Notes: a model not told the origin generated them from the sequence alone. DNA of 64,000 nucleotides from Opitutaceae bacterium (GCA_947474995.1 CANJNJ010000006.1:1-64000), one strand, 5' to 3'. Shown: positions 35,794-50,625, counted from the stretch's first letter. Numbers and translations are program-made.

Positions 35794-38181
35794 CTAAAAC
35801 AACGGCTCGTTGTTCTTCGGATCGTTGAGCAGCGCCTCGAACCGCGGGTCGCCGTGGAGGGGAAAATACGTAGGATTCTTCCGCATCTCGTAAACGTTTA
35901 TTCTCGCGTAGGGCGTTCTCAGCAGCCGCGCATATTCCGCGATGGCTTGGGTCTTGTCGCCATTCCACGCATAGACAAATGCCAGCGCATTCCGGTGAAT
36001 TGGTCCGAAATACGTATCGATTGACTCGGGCTCCAATTCCATGGCTTTGCGGACATGAAGCAGGGCCGCTTCCTTGTTGCCCATCACGGACTCGATTTGC
36101 CCCAAACTGCTCAACAGGCGAGCGTTCGCCGGTTCCCGTTCGAGCCGGGCCCGCAATTCCCTCTCGACACCCGTCAGTCGGGTCCGTGCCTCATCCCGGT
36201 CCCCCTGCGCCACCAGCGTCACCCCTATAGCGAGAGCGGTTTCATTCGGTACGATCGCAGAAGTTGCCTCTTCGCCGCTATACGGTTGCACCTTATCGAG
36301 CCGCACAACCTCGGCATAGTCTCCGAGCGTCACGGCCCAACTCTTGCGATGATCTAGCGCCTGCGCCGATCCCGGCTGAACGGAATTAAGTTCAGCGAAG
36401 AACGCTTCCATTTCCCGCGTGGATCCACGTGCATAAAACGCAAGCATCGCCAACAACCAGTTTCGCCGAACGTCGCCCGAAGTGCGTGTGATCCAACCTT
36501 GTTGTTCGACCATCGCCTCATCGTACCTCCGGCCGGCAGTTGCTTGAGCCACGACTAAGCCAACGAAATCGCGACTGAGCGGGTCGAGCTGCGCCGCCCG
36601 GCGAAAACTTTGCAGGGCCTCCAGCCAGTTGCCCTGTCGGCGGTATATGCTGGCCAGCGCATTATGCACGGCCGCTTCGTTGGGCTGAACCTGCAGCAGA
36701 TTCCTGAAGATCTCAGCAGCGCGTCCATAGTCGCGGAAACAGTAGTAATAATAGTAGCCCCGTTCGAGCATGACGTCAGGGGCATCCGCGGCCAGTTGAA
36801 CGGCATGGTCGATCGCGGCCCTGGCCAAGGCCACCCGGGCATCAGAGCGGTCAAAATTGAAACCGTATTGATAGCTGTGCGTCCACGCCAGTGCCGCCCA
36901 CGCGCCAGCAAAATTCGAGTCGAGTTGGATTGCCCGATTTAGCCATTCTTCCTCCTGCCTGAAGAAAGCAGTGGATCTGCCACCCGTGTTCCGCAGGTCT
37001 CGCGCCTTCAGGAACAGGTCATAGGCGGCGATATTTTCCGTCGGCCGGCGATTCAGCAGCTTCTGCTCCTGCGGCGAGAGCGCCATTTTCAGTTCACCGG
37101 CGATCGCCTGCGACAACTCCGACTGGATCGCGAAGATGTCCGTGAGATCGCGGTCGTAATTCTTCGCCCAGATGTGCTCGTCGGTCGCGGCGCGAATAAG
37201 CTGGCCGGTCACGCGCACCTTGTTGCCCGCGCGGCGGACGCTGCCTTCGAGAATGTAGGCCACGCCCAGCTCGCGGCCAATTTCCCGCAGCGTTTTTTTC
37301 GTGTCGCGATACTGTATGGCCGTGGTCCGCGAAACCACGTGCAGCTCGCGGATGAGCGCCAGATTCGTGAGAATGTCCTCGTGCATCCCGTCCGTGAAGA
37401 AGGCGCTGTCCTTCTCCTCGCTCATGTTGGTGAAGGGCAATACCGCAATGGATTTGGCCGATGCTGGCTGCTCCGAGGTGGGCGGTGCGCTCCGCCGCGC
37501 CGCCGATTCGTTCGGTCGCTGAGTAGTGTCTTTTCGTGACAGCCAAAACCAACCGAGGGCGCCGCAGAGGATGACGGCTACCATTCCGGCGATCCAAACC
37601 GGCCGCGCGGGGCCTGCCCACCGTAGCCTTGGCGAAGGTGGGAGCGCCCGGCCTACCTCGGGCGAAGCCACGGAGGCGGGACCTTGTTGGCCAGGGCCAT
37701 GCCGGGCGGAGACCGGCGCCACCGCAACCGCCGGCTCCGTTCGTTGCGGCGGCATGAGCAGCTTTCTGACCTGCTCGATAAAGTTGGGTGCCGGCTGCCC
37801 ACCGCCCAGCTTCGTCCATTGGTAGCGGAGAAATTCCTCCGGCACATCGGCTGCCGCCTGCGTCGTGGCATCGATCACGACCGGCACGATGAAGGCGACA
37901 TTGGCCGACATGTCGTGGGTCCGGCCGACGGCGAGCCGCCACTCGCGTCGGAAATAGCCTTCTTTCCTCGCCTGGGTGTTGGCCGAAACAATCGGCACGA
38001 AAAGCGCGCACTCGATGATCTGTTTCTTGATCTTTGTGTCCCACACGTCGCCGCCGCGCAGTTCGCTCTGATCGAGCCAGACCTCAACTCCGGCCGCGCG
38101 CAGGGCCTCCGCGATCCGCAACGCCGCGTCGCCGTCCTCGCGGGCGTAGGAAAGAAAGACGGCTTTGTGGGGTTCAGACAT
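35794..38181 (-). CDS. TIR + TM + TolB-like + TPR protein
   Basis: KAVFLSYAREDGDAALRIAEALRAAGVEVWLDQSELRGGDVWDTKIKKQIIECALFVPIVSANT; TM VWIAGMVAVILCGALGWFWL; SIAVLPFTNMSEEKDSAFFTDGMHEDILTNL; TPRs. Confidence 0.9.
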   Translation of the reverse strand: MSEPHKAVFLSYAREDGDAALRIAEALRAAGVEVWLDQSELRGGDVWDTKIKKQIIECALFVPIVSANTQARKEGYFRREWRLAVGRTHDMSANVAFIVPVVIDATTQAAADVPEEFLRYQWTKLGGGQPAPNFIEQVRKLLMPPQRTEPAVAVAPVSARHGPGQQGPASVASPEVGRALPPSPRLRWAGPARPVWIAGMVAVILCGALGWFWLSRKDTTQRPNESAARRSAPPTSEQPASAKSIAVLPFTNMSEEKDSAFFTDGMHEDILTNLALIRELHVVSRTTAIQYRDTKKTLREIGRELGVAYILEGSVRRAGNKVRVTGQLIRAATDEHIWAKNYDRDLTDIFAIQSELSQAIAGELKMALSPQEQKLLNRRPTENIAAYDLFLKARDLRNTGGRSTAFFRQEEEWLNRAIQLDSNFAGAWAALAWTHSYQYGFNFDRSDARVALARAAIDHAVQLAADAPDVMLERGYYYYYCFRDYGRAAEIFRNLLQVQPNEAAVHNALASIYRRQGNWLEALQSFRRAAQLDPLSRDFVGLVVAQATAGRRYDEAMVEQQGWITRTSGDVRRNWLLAMLAFYARGSTREMEAFFAELNSVQPGSAQALDHRKSWAVTLGDYAEVVRLDKVQPYSGEEATSAIVPNETALAIGVTLVAQGDRDEARTRLTGVERELRARLEREPANARLLSSLGQIESVMGNKEAALLHVRKAMELEPESIDTYFGPIHRNALAFVYAWNGDKTQAIAEYARLLRTPYARINVYEMRKNPTYFPLHGDPRFEALLNDPKNNEPLF
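37618..37723. repeat. Palindromic repeats embedded in the TIR-TM linker of the TIR-TPR gene
   Basis: CCGTAGCCTTGGCGAAGG...CCTCGGGCGAAGCCACGG imperfect palindrome plus family B-like GCCGGGCGGAGACCGGCGCCACC. Confidence 0.6.
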
Positions 38182-38275
38182 CGCGAGGGGTGAACGGTTC
38201 GGACTGGACGAACCACTTTGTTGCATAATCACGGGTCATCCACTGGCGAGTTGATACTTTGCAGCCCGCATCAAA

Positions 38276-38441
38276 CCTAGCGCGGCGCAGCCGCAACCGA
38301 ATCAATTCCGCCGGCTCTTCCGCGGATGGCGCGGATTAACGCGGATGAGGATTCGCAGCGTGGGTTTTATCCGCGTTAATCAGCGTGATCCGCGGAAAAG
38401 GCTTGGCCGTAGCGATTCGGTTGTCGCTGCGCCTCGCTAGG
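38276..38441. repeat. Nested inverted repeat
   Basis: Outer arms CCTAGCGCGGCGCAGCCGCAACCGAATC / GATTCGGTTGTCGCTGCGCCTCGCTAGG (3 mismatches in 28) around inner TTCCGCGGATGGCGCGGATTAACGCGGAT ... ATCCGCGTTAATCAGCGTGATCCGCGGAA. Confidence 0.8.
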
Positions 38442-38611
38442 TAATCCGCGAAGAAGATTGGGGGATTGATTTTGCGTTTCTTCGCAAATTTCGCGGTTTC
38501 TCTCAGCTTGGTCCCGGCTTGGGAACTCCAGGCCAGCAGGAATCTGCGCACGAACTCAGAATCGGCGGCACTACAGGCCGAGTTTCGCGAGGAGTTCTTC
38601 GACCGGGATTC

Positions 38612-38830
38612 TCACACCGTCAGCACTTCGTCGCGCACGAAGTGAAGCCGGATCAACTTCGGCATCCCGCCAGCCGCACCGTCGCCAAAGTGACACTGCA
38701 CTGCATCCCGCACCATCGCGCGCAATTTCTCCATGGTCTCGCCCTGGGTCGCGATGGCGTGGCCGAGCGCCGTCGCCACAAATCCGCCGTCCACTTCGTC
38801 TTCCCGAACTTCAAAAATGATCTCGGTCAA
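38612..38830 (-). CDS. HicB-like/DUF1902-type small protein
   Basis: LTEIIFEVREDEVDGGFVATALGHAIATQGETMEKLRAMVRDAVQCHF; probable TTG start. Confidence 0.55.
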   Translation of the reverse strand: MTEIIFEVREDEVDGGFVATALGHAIATQGETMEKLRAMVRDAVQCHFGDGAAGGMPKLIRLHFVRDEVLTV

Positions 38831-38914
38831 GCGCACGAAGGCTATTCGGGAGTGTCCGATCAGCAAGCCTGCCGTTCCTCTGCTCTATGGCTCGGCCGAT
38901 CCCGGCGGTCCTCA

Positions 38915-40312
38915 TCAGGTCACAATCCCCAAGGGCGCCGTCTTCTCCCACGCTCCGCGCGTGAAGTCCGGGACCTCCATCGGTGCGCCGCCTTGGGCGA
39001 CGGATTTCTCGCTCAGCGCGCTGATGCTGCTCCACGCGGCCGCGTCATAGACATCCTGATCGAGCGGCAGCCCTTCGCGCAGGCACTGCACGATTCGCCA
39101 ACGCATCACGAAATCCATCCCGCCGTGGCCGCGCGTACCCGACGAGGGCAATTTCGCGGCGATCTGCTCCACCTTTTTCCACAGCGGGTGCTCGTATTGC
39201 TCGTACCAGCGCGCGAGGTCGGTTTCCCAGACGTGCTCCTTCGGGCTGCGGCCCTCGAGATAGACCCGGTTGGGATAGCCCTGGAAAACGCCCTTCGTGC
39301 CCTTGATCACGTTCGCACGCGAGTAGGGATTCGGGTTCATCGTGTCGTGCTGCACCACGATGGTCCGGCCGCGCGCGGTCTTGATAATCGACGTGTTCAT
39401 GTCGCCGCAGATATACTTCGCCTTCCGCCGCGGATGACCTTCGGGAAACGTGCGCGCCGCATATTCCGGCATGCCGAGCGAAGGGCTGCTGAGTGACACC
39501 ACGCGGGCAAAACGATCGCCGCGGTTGATGCTCATGTATTGGGCCACCGGGCCGAGCCCGTGGGTCGGGTAGATATTGCCGTTGCGCAGTTCGTGCTCGA
39601 GCGTCCGCCAGCTCCCGGTGCCGTGCTCCATCGACTTCATCTGCTCGCGTAGATCGTGGAGGTAGGCGCCTTCGCCGTGGAGGAGCTCGCCGAAAACGCC
39701 TTCGCGGCACATGCGCAGCAGCATCAGTTCGTCGCGGCCGTAGCAGCAGTTCTCCATCATCATGCAGTGCCGCTGCGTTTCCTCCGCCGTGTCGACGAGC
39801 TGCCAGCATTCCTCGAGCGTCACGGCCGCCGGCACCTCGATGAAGGCGTGTTTGCCCGCCTTCATGGCGGCAACCGCCATCGGCACGTGGAGCCGCCACG
39901 GCGTGCAGATGAACACGGCATCGATATCGTTTCGCTCGACCATCTTCTTGTAGGCCTCAGTGCTGTCGCCGTAAGTCGCCGCGGCCGGTTTGCCGGCCTT
40001 GGCCATAGCGGCCACGCCATTGGCCAGCGACGGCGCATGATTGTCGCAGAGCGCCTTCACTTCACAGCCTTCGAGCAGCATCAGTTCGCCCAAGGTCGGC
40101 AGTCCGCGCTCGCCGAGGCCGATGACGCCGCAGCGCACGAGATCGAGTTTCGGCGCACGCAGGCCGACTACGCTCGCGCCCTTGCGGCCGGGCAGCGCCG
40201 CGGTCGGTGCGGCCGCGGCTTCGGCTGCCGGCGCCATGCGCAGGGCCAGCGCGGCCGCGCTGGCTGTGGAAACAGTCTTTAGAAAATCGCGGCGGGAGGG
40301 TTTCTGGGGCAT
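38915..40312 (-). CDS. Gfo/Idh/MocA-family oxidoreductase with Tat-type signal
   Basis: SRRDFLKTVSTASAAALAL; RCGVIGLGERGLPTLGEL; AGKHAFIEVPAAVT. Confidence 0.85.
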   Translation of the reverse strand: MPQKPSRRDFLKTVSTASAAALALRMAPAAEAAAAPTAALPGRKGASVVGLRAPKLDLVRCGVIGLGERGLPTLGELMLLEGCEVKALCDNHAPSLANGVAAMAKAGKPAAATYGDSTEAYKKMVERNDIDAVFICTPWRLHVPMAVAAMKAGKHAFIEVPAAVTLEECWQLVDTAEETQRHCMMMENCCYGRDELMLLRMCREGVFGELLHGEGAYLHDLREQMKSMEHGTGSWRTLEHELRNGNIYPTHGLGPVAQYMSINRGDRFARVVSLSSPSLGMPEYAARTFPEGHPRRKAKYICGDMNTSIIKTARGRTIVVQHDTMNPNPYSRANVIKGTKGVFQGYPNRVYLEGRSPKEHVWETDLARWYEQYEHPLWKKVEQIAAKLPSSGTRGHGGMDFVMRWRIVQCLREGLPLDQDVYDAAAWSSISALSEKSVAQGGAPMEVPDFTRGAWEKTAPLGIVT

Positions 40313-40391
40313 AAGATGCTTTCGAGTTTTTTGAAGAGGGCCGCGGCCGTCGAGGACGGCCGTGGGATAAGTCCCATCGGACTTATTGGAC

Positions 40392-41081
40392 CTATTTTTT
40401 AAGAATACTCCTGACGACAGAATCAGCCAAAATCTCATACCCCTCTGGGGTGAAATGCACATTGTGAGGCAGCTGGATTTTCGCCTGTTGGCGCTGCGCG
40501 ACGGCGTGCAGGTCGTCGAGGGCCACGCCGAGCTCTTTCATCACCCGCACGGCCACTTCGTTATACCGGAGATCGTCGTTTTCCACCCGGGCGTTGCTCT
40601 GCGACGGGACGGGTGTCGTCGTGGCAAAGATCAGCCGGGCGCCCGTTTTCTTCAGCCGGGCCACAATCAGCCGGAGGTTCTTTTCGTACTCGGGCAACAA
40701 CGCGACCTGCTTGCCCTTCTCGGGCGGGACATAGGCTCCTTTTTCGTCGAGGTACTTCAGGTCGTGGAGGCCAAAGTTGAAGTGGACCATATCCCATTTG
40801 CCGTCACCCAGCCAACGATCGATTTTCTTCACGCCATTCGCGGACTCCGCGCAGTTTTCCGCGGGACGGTGCACGTTGGCCTTGCCCGCCAATCGCGTCC
40901 GAACCGGCACGTGATAACCGGCGGAGATCGAGTCCCCGAGCATGAGGACTCGCGGCAGACCCGGCACATCGGTCACCGGGATCATCCAGGGTTCGGGGGC
41001 TTTCTGGGCGGTTTCCGCCGCGACCGCGACAGAGATAAAAAGGCCGGCGAACAACAAGACGCAAAGGCAGCGATTCTTCAT
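40392..41081 (-). CDS. Secreted SGNH/GDSL hydrolase
   Basis: LMLGDSISAGYHVPVR; NFGLHDL; HFTPEGYEILAD. Confidence 0.85.
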   Translation of the reverse strand: MKNRCLCVLLFAGLFISVAVAAETAQKAPEPWMIPVTDVPGLPRVLMLGDSISAGYHVPVRTRLAGKANVHRPAENCAESANGVKKIDRWLGDGKWDMVHFNFGLHDLKYLDEKGAYVPPEKGKQVALLPEYEKNLRLIVARLKKTGARLIFATTTPVPSQSNARVENDDLRYNEVAVRVMKELGVALDDLHAVAQRQQAKIQLPHNVHFTPEGYEILADSVVRSILKK

Positions 41082-41184
41082 GGGGAGGGGAAAACCTGAT
41101 TCCCAGCGAGGACGGCGGGATGGCCGTTGTCAACCGAGGCCCAGTTTGCCTTGGCCTCGTTTGCAATGAATCCCTCCCAACCAG

Positions 41185-41272
41185 TCTCACGCGGAGCCGC
41201 GGAGGGCGCGGAGCGAGCAAAATTCGATGCGCTGTGTTGGTTTTCTCCGCGGCCTCCGCGACTCCGCGTGAA
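41185..41272. repeat. Inverted repeat family E (TCTCACGCGGAGCCGCGGAG ... CTCCGCGACTCCGCGTGAA)
   Basis: Copies at 50429, 57427 and 61411. Confidence 0.85.
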
Positions 41273-41396
41273 TCTAAACGGCTACCCTCGTTTTGAGCGC
41301 TCCGACCTCAGGCCAAAGCCTTTCTTTCGGTGCACTTTCAACTGGCTGCGGGTTCCCGGTGGCGGCAACTTGGCCGCACCCTCTTTCGCTCTCTCA

Positions 41397-42239
41397 ATGT
41401 CAAACGATCAGGACCAACGCCGCGCCTATTGGGCCGAACAGCTCGAGCAGGCCCATGCCTTCATGCACCAAGTGCTGGCCTATCCCGTGCAGGAGTGCGG
41501 AGAAAAGATGATCGCCCTGGAACCCGCGGCGCGGGCGGCGGGAGTCCGCATTGAGTTTTCGCCCAAGAAGCACGCGCTCGGACTCGATCGCCTCTATTAC
41601 CTGCGCGCCGGCCAGATTGACGGCTTCCTCGCCGCCGGGGAGGAGATGAACCGCCGCGGCTGGTTCATGATGGTCGAAGACGGATTCCGCACCCGGAAGA
41701 TGCAAAAATACGTCGGCCGGCAACCGGCCGTCTTTGACGCGATCCTCCGGAGCGTCATCTGGGAATTGAAGGGAGAAAAACCCACGCCGGAATTTTTCCG
41801 CCGCCGCAGCATGACGCTGGTGGCGCTGATGCCCAAGATCGGCACGCACATGTCGGGCAGTGCAATCGACATCTCGGTCTTCCGGATCGACAACGGCCAG
41901 GAGGTTGATCGCGGCGGGCCGTACCTGGAGATGTCGGAGAAAACGCCGATGGCGTCTCCCTTTGTTTCACCCGAGGCGCGGGCCAATCGCGAAGCGATCA
42001 CCGCCATCATGCGCCGTCATGGATTCGTGGAATACCCCTGGGAGTTCTGGCACTACAACGGCGGCGATGCCTACGAGGGCGTGCTCCTCGGCCAAAAACA
42101 ACCCGCCCGCTACGGCGCGATCGATTGGTCCGTGGAAGAGGGCTCGGTCCGCCCGATCGCGAATCCCGAACAGCCATTGAATTCGACGGAGGAATTCGAG
42201 CAGGAGATCGCGGCGGCGTTAATTCGCCTCGGCCGCTGA
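41397..42239 (+). CDS. D-alanyl-D-alanine dipeptidase (VanX/M15D)-like
   Basis: GTHMSGSAIDISVF metal motif and PWEFWHYNGGD. Confidence 0.75.
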   Translation: MSNDQDQRRAYWAEQLEQAHAFMHQVLAYPVQECGEKMIALEPAARAAGVRIEFSPKKHALGLDRLYYLRAGQIDGFLAAGEEMNRRGWFMMVEDGFRTRKMQKYVGRQPAVFDAILRSVIWELKGEKPTPEFFRRRSMTLVALMPKIGTHMSGSAIDISVFRIDNGQEVDRGGPYLEMSEKTPMASPFVSPEARANREAITAIMRRHGFVEYPWEFWHYNGGDAYEGVLLGQKQPARYGAIDWSVEEGSVRPIANPEQPLNSTEEFEQEIAAALIRLGR

Positions 42240-42281
42240 TGCTGCGCTTTACGGGTCGGAGACCCGTGCGATTTGGCGAAC

Positions 42282-43766
42282 TTACGGCAGGTCCGTATAG
42301 CCCATCAAATACCGGTCGCACTCGCGTGCGGCGCCGCGACCTTCGTTGATCGCCCAGACGACCAGGCTCTGGCCGCGACGGCAGTCGCCGGCGGCGAAGA
42401 CCCCCTTGAGGCTCGTGGTGTACTTCTCGTGCTCGGCTTTGACGTTCGAACGCGCGTCGGTCTCGAGGTTGATTTCCTTCAGCAACGCCTGCTCCGGCCC
42501 AAGGAAGCCCATCGCGAGCAACACGAGTTGGGCCGGCCGGGTCTTTTCGGTGCCGGCGATTTCCTTCGGCACGAATTGTCCCTTTTCGTTCTTGTCCCAC
42601 TTGATCTCGACGGTCACGAGCTCCTGCACGTTGCCTTGGGCGTCGCCGATGAATTTTTTCACCGTCGTCAGATAGATGCGCGGATCGGATCCATACTTCG
42701 CCGCGGCCTCTTCCTGACCGTAATCAAGCTTGTAGGTTTTCGGCCACTCCGGCCACGGATTGTCCGCGGCGCGCTCGAGCGGCGGCTTCGGGAGAATTTC
42801 AATCTGCAGCAGGCTCTTGCAGCCATGCCGCATCGAGGTGCCCACGCAGTCCGTGCCCGTGTCACCACCACCAATGACGACAACGTCCTGGCCCTTGGCG
42901 TGAATCGCCGCGTGGTCCGCACCGCCGTTGAGCACGGCCTTGGTGTTGGCGGTGAGAAAATCCATCGCGAAGTGGACGCCCTTGAGGTTGCGGCCCTCGA
43001 TGGGCAAATCGCGGGGCTGCGTCGCGCCGGTGCAGATGACCGTCGCGTCGTATTCGTTGAGAAACATCTGCGGCTCCACATTGTCGCCCACGTTGGCGTT
43101 GCAGATGAATTTGATGCCCTCCTGCTCCATCAACTTGATCCGGCGCAGCACGACCTCCTGCTTGTCGAGCTTCATGTTGGGGATGCCGTACATCAGCAGC
43201 CCGCCCGGCCGATCCGCGCGTTCGAAGACCGTGACCGTGTGACCCGCCAGATTGAGCTGCGCGGCCGCGGAAAGGCCCGCCGGACCCGAGCCAATGACCG
43301 CGACCTTCTTGCCCGTGCGTACTTTCGGCGCGGCCGGGAGAACCCAGCCCTCTTCCCAGCCACGATCCGTGATCGCGGCCTCGATGTTCTTGATGGTGAC
43401 GGCCGGGGCGTTGATGCCCAGGACACACGAGCCCTCACAGGGCGCCGGACACACGCGACCGGTGAACTCCGGAAAATTATTCGTCTTGTGCAGGCGCTCG
43501 AGCGCTTCCTTCCACAGCCCGCGGTAAACGAGGTCGTTCCACTCCGGGATCAGGTTGTTGATCGGGCAGCCGCTGGCCATGCCGCTGATCAATTTGCCCG
43601 TATGGCAGAACGGGATGCCGCAATCCATGCAGCGCGCGCCCTGCTGGCGGAGTTTCTTCTCCTCCATGTGGTGGTGAAATTCCTTCCAGTCTTTCACCCG
43701 CTCGACCGGCGTGCGATCGACCGGCAGTTCGCGGAGGTATTCGATGAAGCCTGTGGGTTTGCCCAT
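42282..43766 (-). CDS. gltD: Glutamate synthase small subunit
   Basis: [69 protein letters not shown]. Confidence 0.97.
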   Translation of the reverse strand: MGKPTGFIEYLRELPVDRTPVERVKDWKEFHHHMEEKKLRQQGARCMDCGIPFCHTGKLISGMASGCPINNLIPEWNDLVYRGLWKEALERLHKTNNFPEFTGRVCPAPCEGSCVLGINAPAVTIKNIEAAITDRGWEEGWVLPAAPKVRTGKKVAVIGSGPAGLSAAAQLNLAGHTVTVFERADRPGGLLMYGIPNMKLDKQEVVLRRIKLMEQEGIKFICNANVGDNVEPQMFLNEYDATVICTGATQPRDLPIEGRNLKGVHFAMDFLTANTKAVLNGGADHAAIHAKGQDVVVIGGGDTGTDCVGTSMRHGCKSLLQIEILPKPPLERAADNPWPEWPKTYKLDYGQEEAAAKYGSDPRIYLTTVKKFIGDAQGNVQELVTVEIKWDKNEKGQFVPKEIAGTEKTRPAQLVLLAMGFLGPEQALLKEINLETDARSNVKAEHEKYTTSLKGVFAAGDCRRGQSLVVWAINEGRGAARECDRYLMGYTDLP

Positions 43767-43909
43767 TGGGAGGTAGCGGGGTGTAAGGTTTAAAGTTTAA
43801 GGTGTAAGATTCGACCGGTGGCGGTTGCGACTGTGTTTTAAGAAGGAGTGGCGGGGTTACCCCTTAACTCTTAAACCTAAAACTTCGCGCTACTTTAGAA
43901 ATTCGTGGG

Positions 43910-48580
<4,671 letters not shown>

Positions 48581-48640
48581 TGTGTAGTCGGAGGATGAAG
48601 CCGGTTTCGGGCCACTCTGGCTGGGTGTCTTGGTGAGGCG

Positions 48641-48678
48641 AAAAAAAGGGCCGGTCTCGTCTGGTGCGAGAGCGGCCC
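48641..48678 (-). terminator. Terminator between the glutaredoxin gene and gltB
   Basis: - strand GGGCCGCTCTCG...CGAGACCGGCCC (1 mismatch) followed by TTTTTTT. Confidence 0.75.
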
Positions 48679-48710
48679 GGGGCGTTATTGGCGGTGTGCT
48701 CTCCGCGTCG

Positions 48711-49046
48711 TCAGAAGAAGCGGACCGTTTTGGTGGCCATCTTGGTGTGCTCCTCATCGGAGCAACCCGCGTTGGTCGGAACGTCCGCGACGGCGTCGGC
48801 GGGTTTAACCAGAGCGTTGCTGAGCAGGTAATTCTCCACCTCTTCGCCAGAGACGTCGGCCAGCATCACCCCATCGACTTCGACACACGGGGAGAGCGGC
48901 TGACCCGACTTTTGCACCATTTCCGCGTAATTCGCGCGGTTATTGATGATGTCGATATCCTCAAACGGCAGGCTGTGCTTCCGCAGGATCGCGCGGACCC
49001 CATTGGACCAGCCACATTGCGGCTTGAGATAGGCTTTGATGTTCAT
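48711..49046 (-). CDS. Glutaredoxin-like protein (CGWS)
   Basis: [62 protein letters not shown]. Confidence 0.8.
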   Translation of the reverse strand: MNIKAYLKPQCGWSNGVRAILRKHSLPFEDIDIINNRANYAEMVQKSGQPLSPCVEVDGVMLADVSGEEVENYLLSNALVKPADAVADVPTNAGCSDEEHTKMATKTVRFF

Positions 49047-49209
49047 GCGGTGACGGTATGTGGGGACAGAGACGGCGCAAGGTAAAGGGCTGCGATTTCT
49101 GCAATCAAGTACTCTCTTCGAAAATTTGCGGACAATTTCGCCGCGGCTCCGCGACGCACGGTGAGGGCTTTGGCCGGAACCCGGATCAAAGACGATCAAC
49201 TCTGAAAGT

Positions 49210-49329
49210 TTTAACCGCTAATCTTCGCTGATGTTTCGCCTCCGCAATCGCTGCGGCGATGAGCACTCGCCGCGAACGGTCATCGCGGGGCCATTGCCAC
49301 GCGACCATCCGCGAAGATTAGCGGTTAAA
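49210..49329. repeat. Inverted repeat with 24-bp arms (TTTAACCGCTAATCTTCGCTGATG ... CATCCGCGAAGATTAGCGGTTAAA)
   Basis: 23 of 24 arm positions complementary. Confidence 0.85.
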
Positions 49330-49418
49330 TCCTGTCTTAGTCCTTCGGCGCAGGCGCGAGCCGCGGCCGAGAATATTCAGGCTAGCCGCGCTCCACGCGT
49401 TGCCCTATGACGCGCGCC

Positions 49419-50393
49419 ATGAAAGTCCTCGTGACCGGCGCAGCCGGTTTCATCGGCTACCACGTCGCGCGGCGCCTGGCGGAAACGAAGCGCTGCGAAG
49501 TGCTGGGCGTGGACAACCTCAGCGACTACTACGATGTCGCCCTGAAGCGGGCCCGCCTCGCCGAGCTCGCCCCGTTCGAGGACTTCCGTTTCCTGCAGGC
49601 GGATTTTGCCGACGCGGAAAAATTCGCCGGCCTCATGGCGCTCGCAAAACCCGATTACGTCGTCCACCTCGGCGCGCAACCCGGCGTGCGCTATAGCATG
49701 GAAAATCCCGCGGCCTACACGCGTGCCAACGTCGACGGCTTCGCCAGCGTCCTCGAAGCGTGTCGCGTCACCCGGCCCAAGCACCTCGTGTTCGCGTCGA
49801 GCAGCAGCGTCTACGGCGCCGGCGCCAAGCCGCCTTTTCGCGAAGACGACAACACCGACCAGCCGGTGTCCTTCTACGGGGCCACGAAGAAGACCAACGA
49901 GATCATGGCGCACAGTTATGCCCTGACCTACGGCCTCAACGTCACCGGCCTGCGGTTCTTCACGGTCTATGGTCCGTGGGGCCGACCCGACATGGCGCCG
50001 ACGCTTTTTTCGCAGGCCATCGTCGAAGGCAAGACCCTCAAGCTTTTCAATCACGGGAAAAACCTCCGCGACTTCACCTATGTCGACGACATCGTGGACG
50101 GCGTCGTGAAGGTGCTGCTGTATCCGCCCGCCGCGCCGCTTGCGCCGCCTTTCCGCGTCCTGAACCTCGGGCACCATCGGCCCGTCGAGACGCTGCTCTT
50201 CGTCCGGATGCTCGAGCAGCTGCTCGGCCGCACCGCGCGCACCGCGCTGGTGCCCCCGCAGCCGGGCGACATGTATGAAACGTGCGCCGACCTCACGCGC
50301 GTCCAGGCCGCCATCGGCTTCACGCCGAAAGTCCCGCTCGAGGAGGGACTGCGCCGGTTCATCGCGTGGTTTCGGGTCTACTACAAAACCTAG
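49419..50393 (+). CDS. NAD-dependent epimerase/dehydratase, UDP-glucuronate 4-epimerase-like
   Basis: VLVTGAAGFIGYHVARRL...GVDNLSDYYDVALKRARL; SSSSVYGA; YGATKKTNE. Confidence 0.85.
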   Translation: MKVLVTGAAGFIGYHVARRLAETKRCEVLGVDNLSDYYDVALKRARLAELAPFEDFRFLQADFADAEKFAGLMALAKPDYVVHLGAQPGVRYSMENPAAYTRANVDGFASVLEACRVTRPKHLVFASSSSVYGAGAKPPFREDDNTDQPVSFYGATKKTNEIMAHSYALTYGLNVTGLRFFTVYGPWGRPDMAPTLFSQAIVEGKTLKLFNHGKNLRDFTYVDDIVDGVVKVLLYPPAAPLAPPFRVLNLGHHRPVETLLFVRMLEQLLGRTARTALVPPQPGDMYETCADLTRVQAAIGFTPKVPLEEGLRRFIAWFRVYYKT

Positions 50394-50428
50394 CGAGTGA
50401 GCTTAGCGTGATTCAGAGGGTGGGGCCG

Positions 50429-50516
50429 TTTCCCGTGGAGCCGCGGAGGCGCGGAGCATACCATGATCCGCTTTTGATATTTGTTCGCTCCGCGTTCTCC
50501 GCGACTCCGCGGGAGG
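50429..50516. repeat. Inverted repeat family E copy
   Basis: CCCGTGGAGCCGCGGAGGCGCGG ... CCGCGTTCTCCGCGACTCCGCGGG. Confidence 0.75.
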
Positions 50517-50625
50517 CCGGCCTGGGCCTTGGTCGAAGCCTGCCCCTCCTCGCCGCGTTCTATGAGTCATCCCACTCGCCGGCTCGCTCAACTCGCCCTC
50601 AACGCTCAACCACTTCCATTCTCCC

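Noticed and set aside
35676-38441. Composite transposon or genomic island bounded by repeats around the TIR-TPR gene
   Set aside because: The flanking repeats belong to different families, and no transposase, integrase or direct repeats were found.
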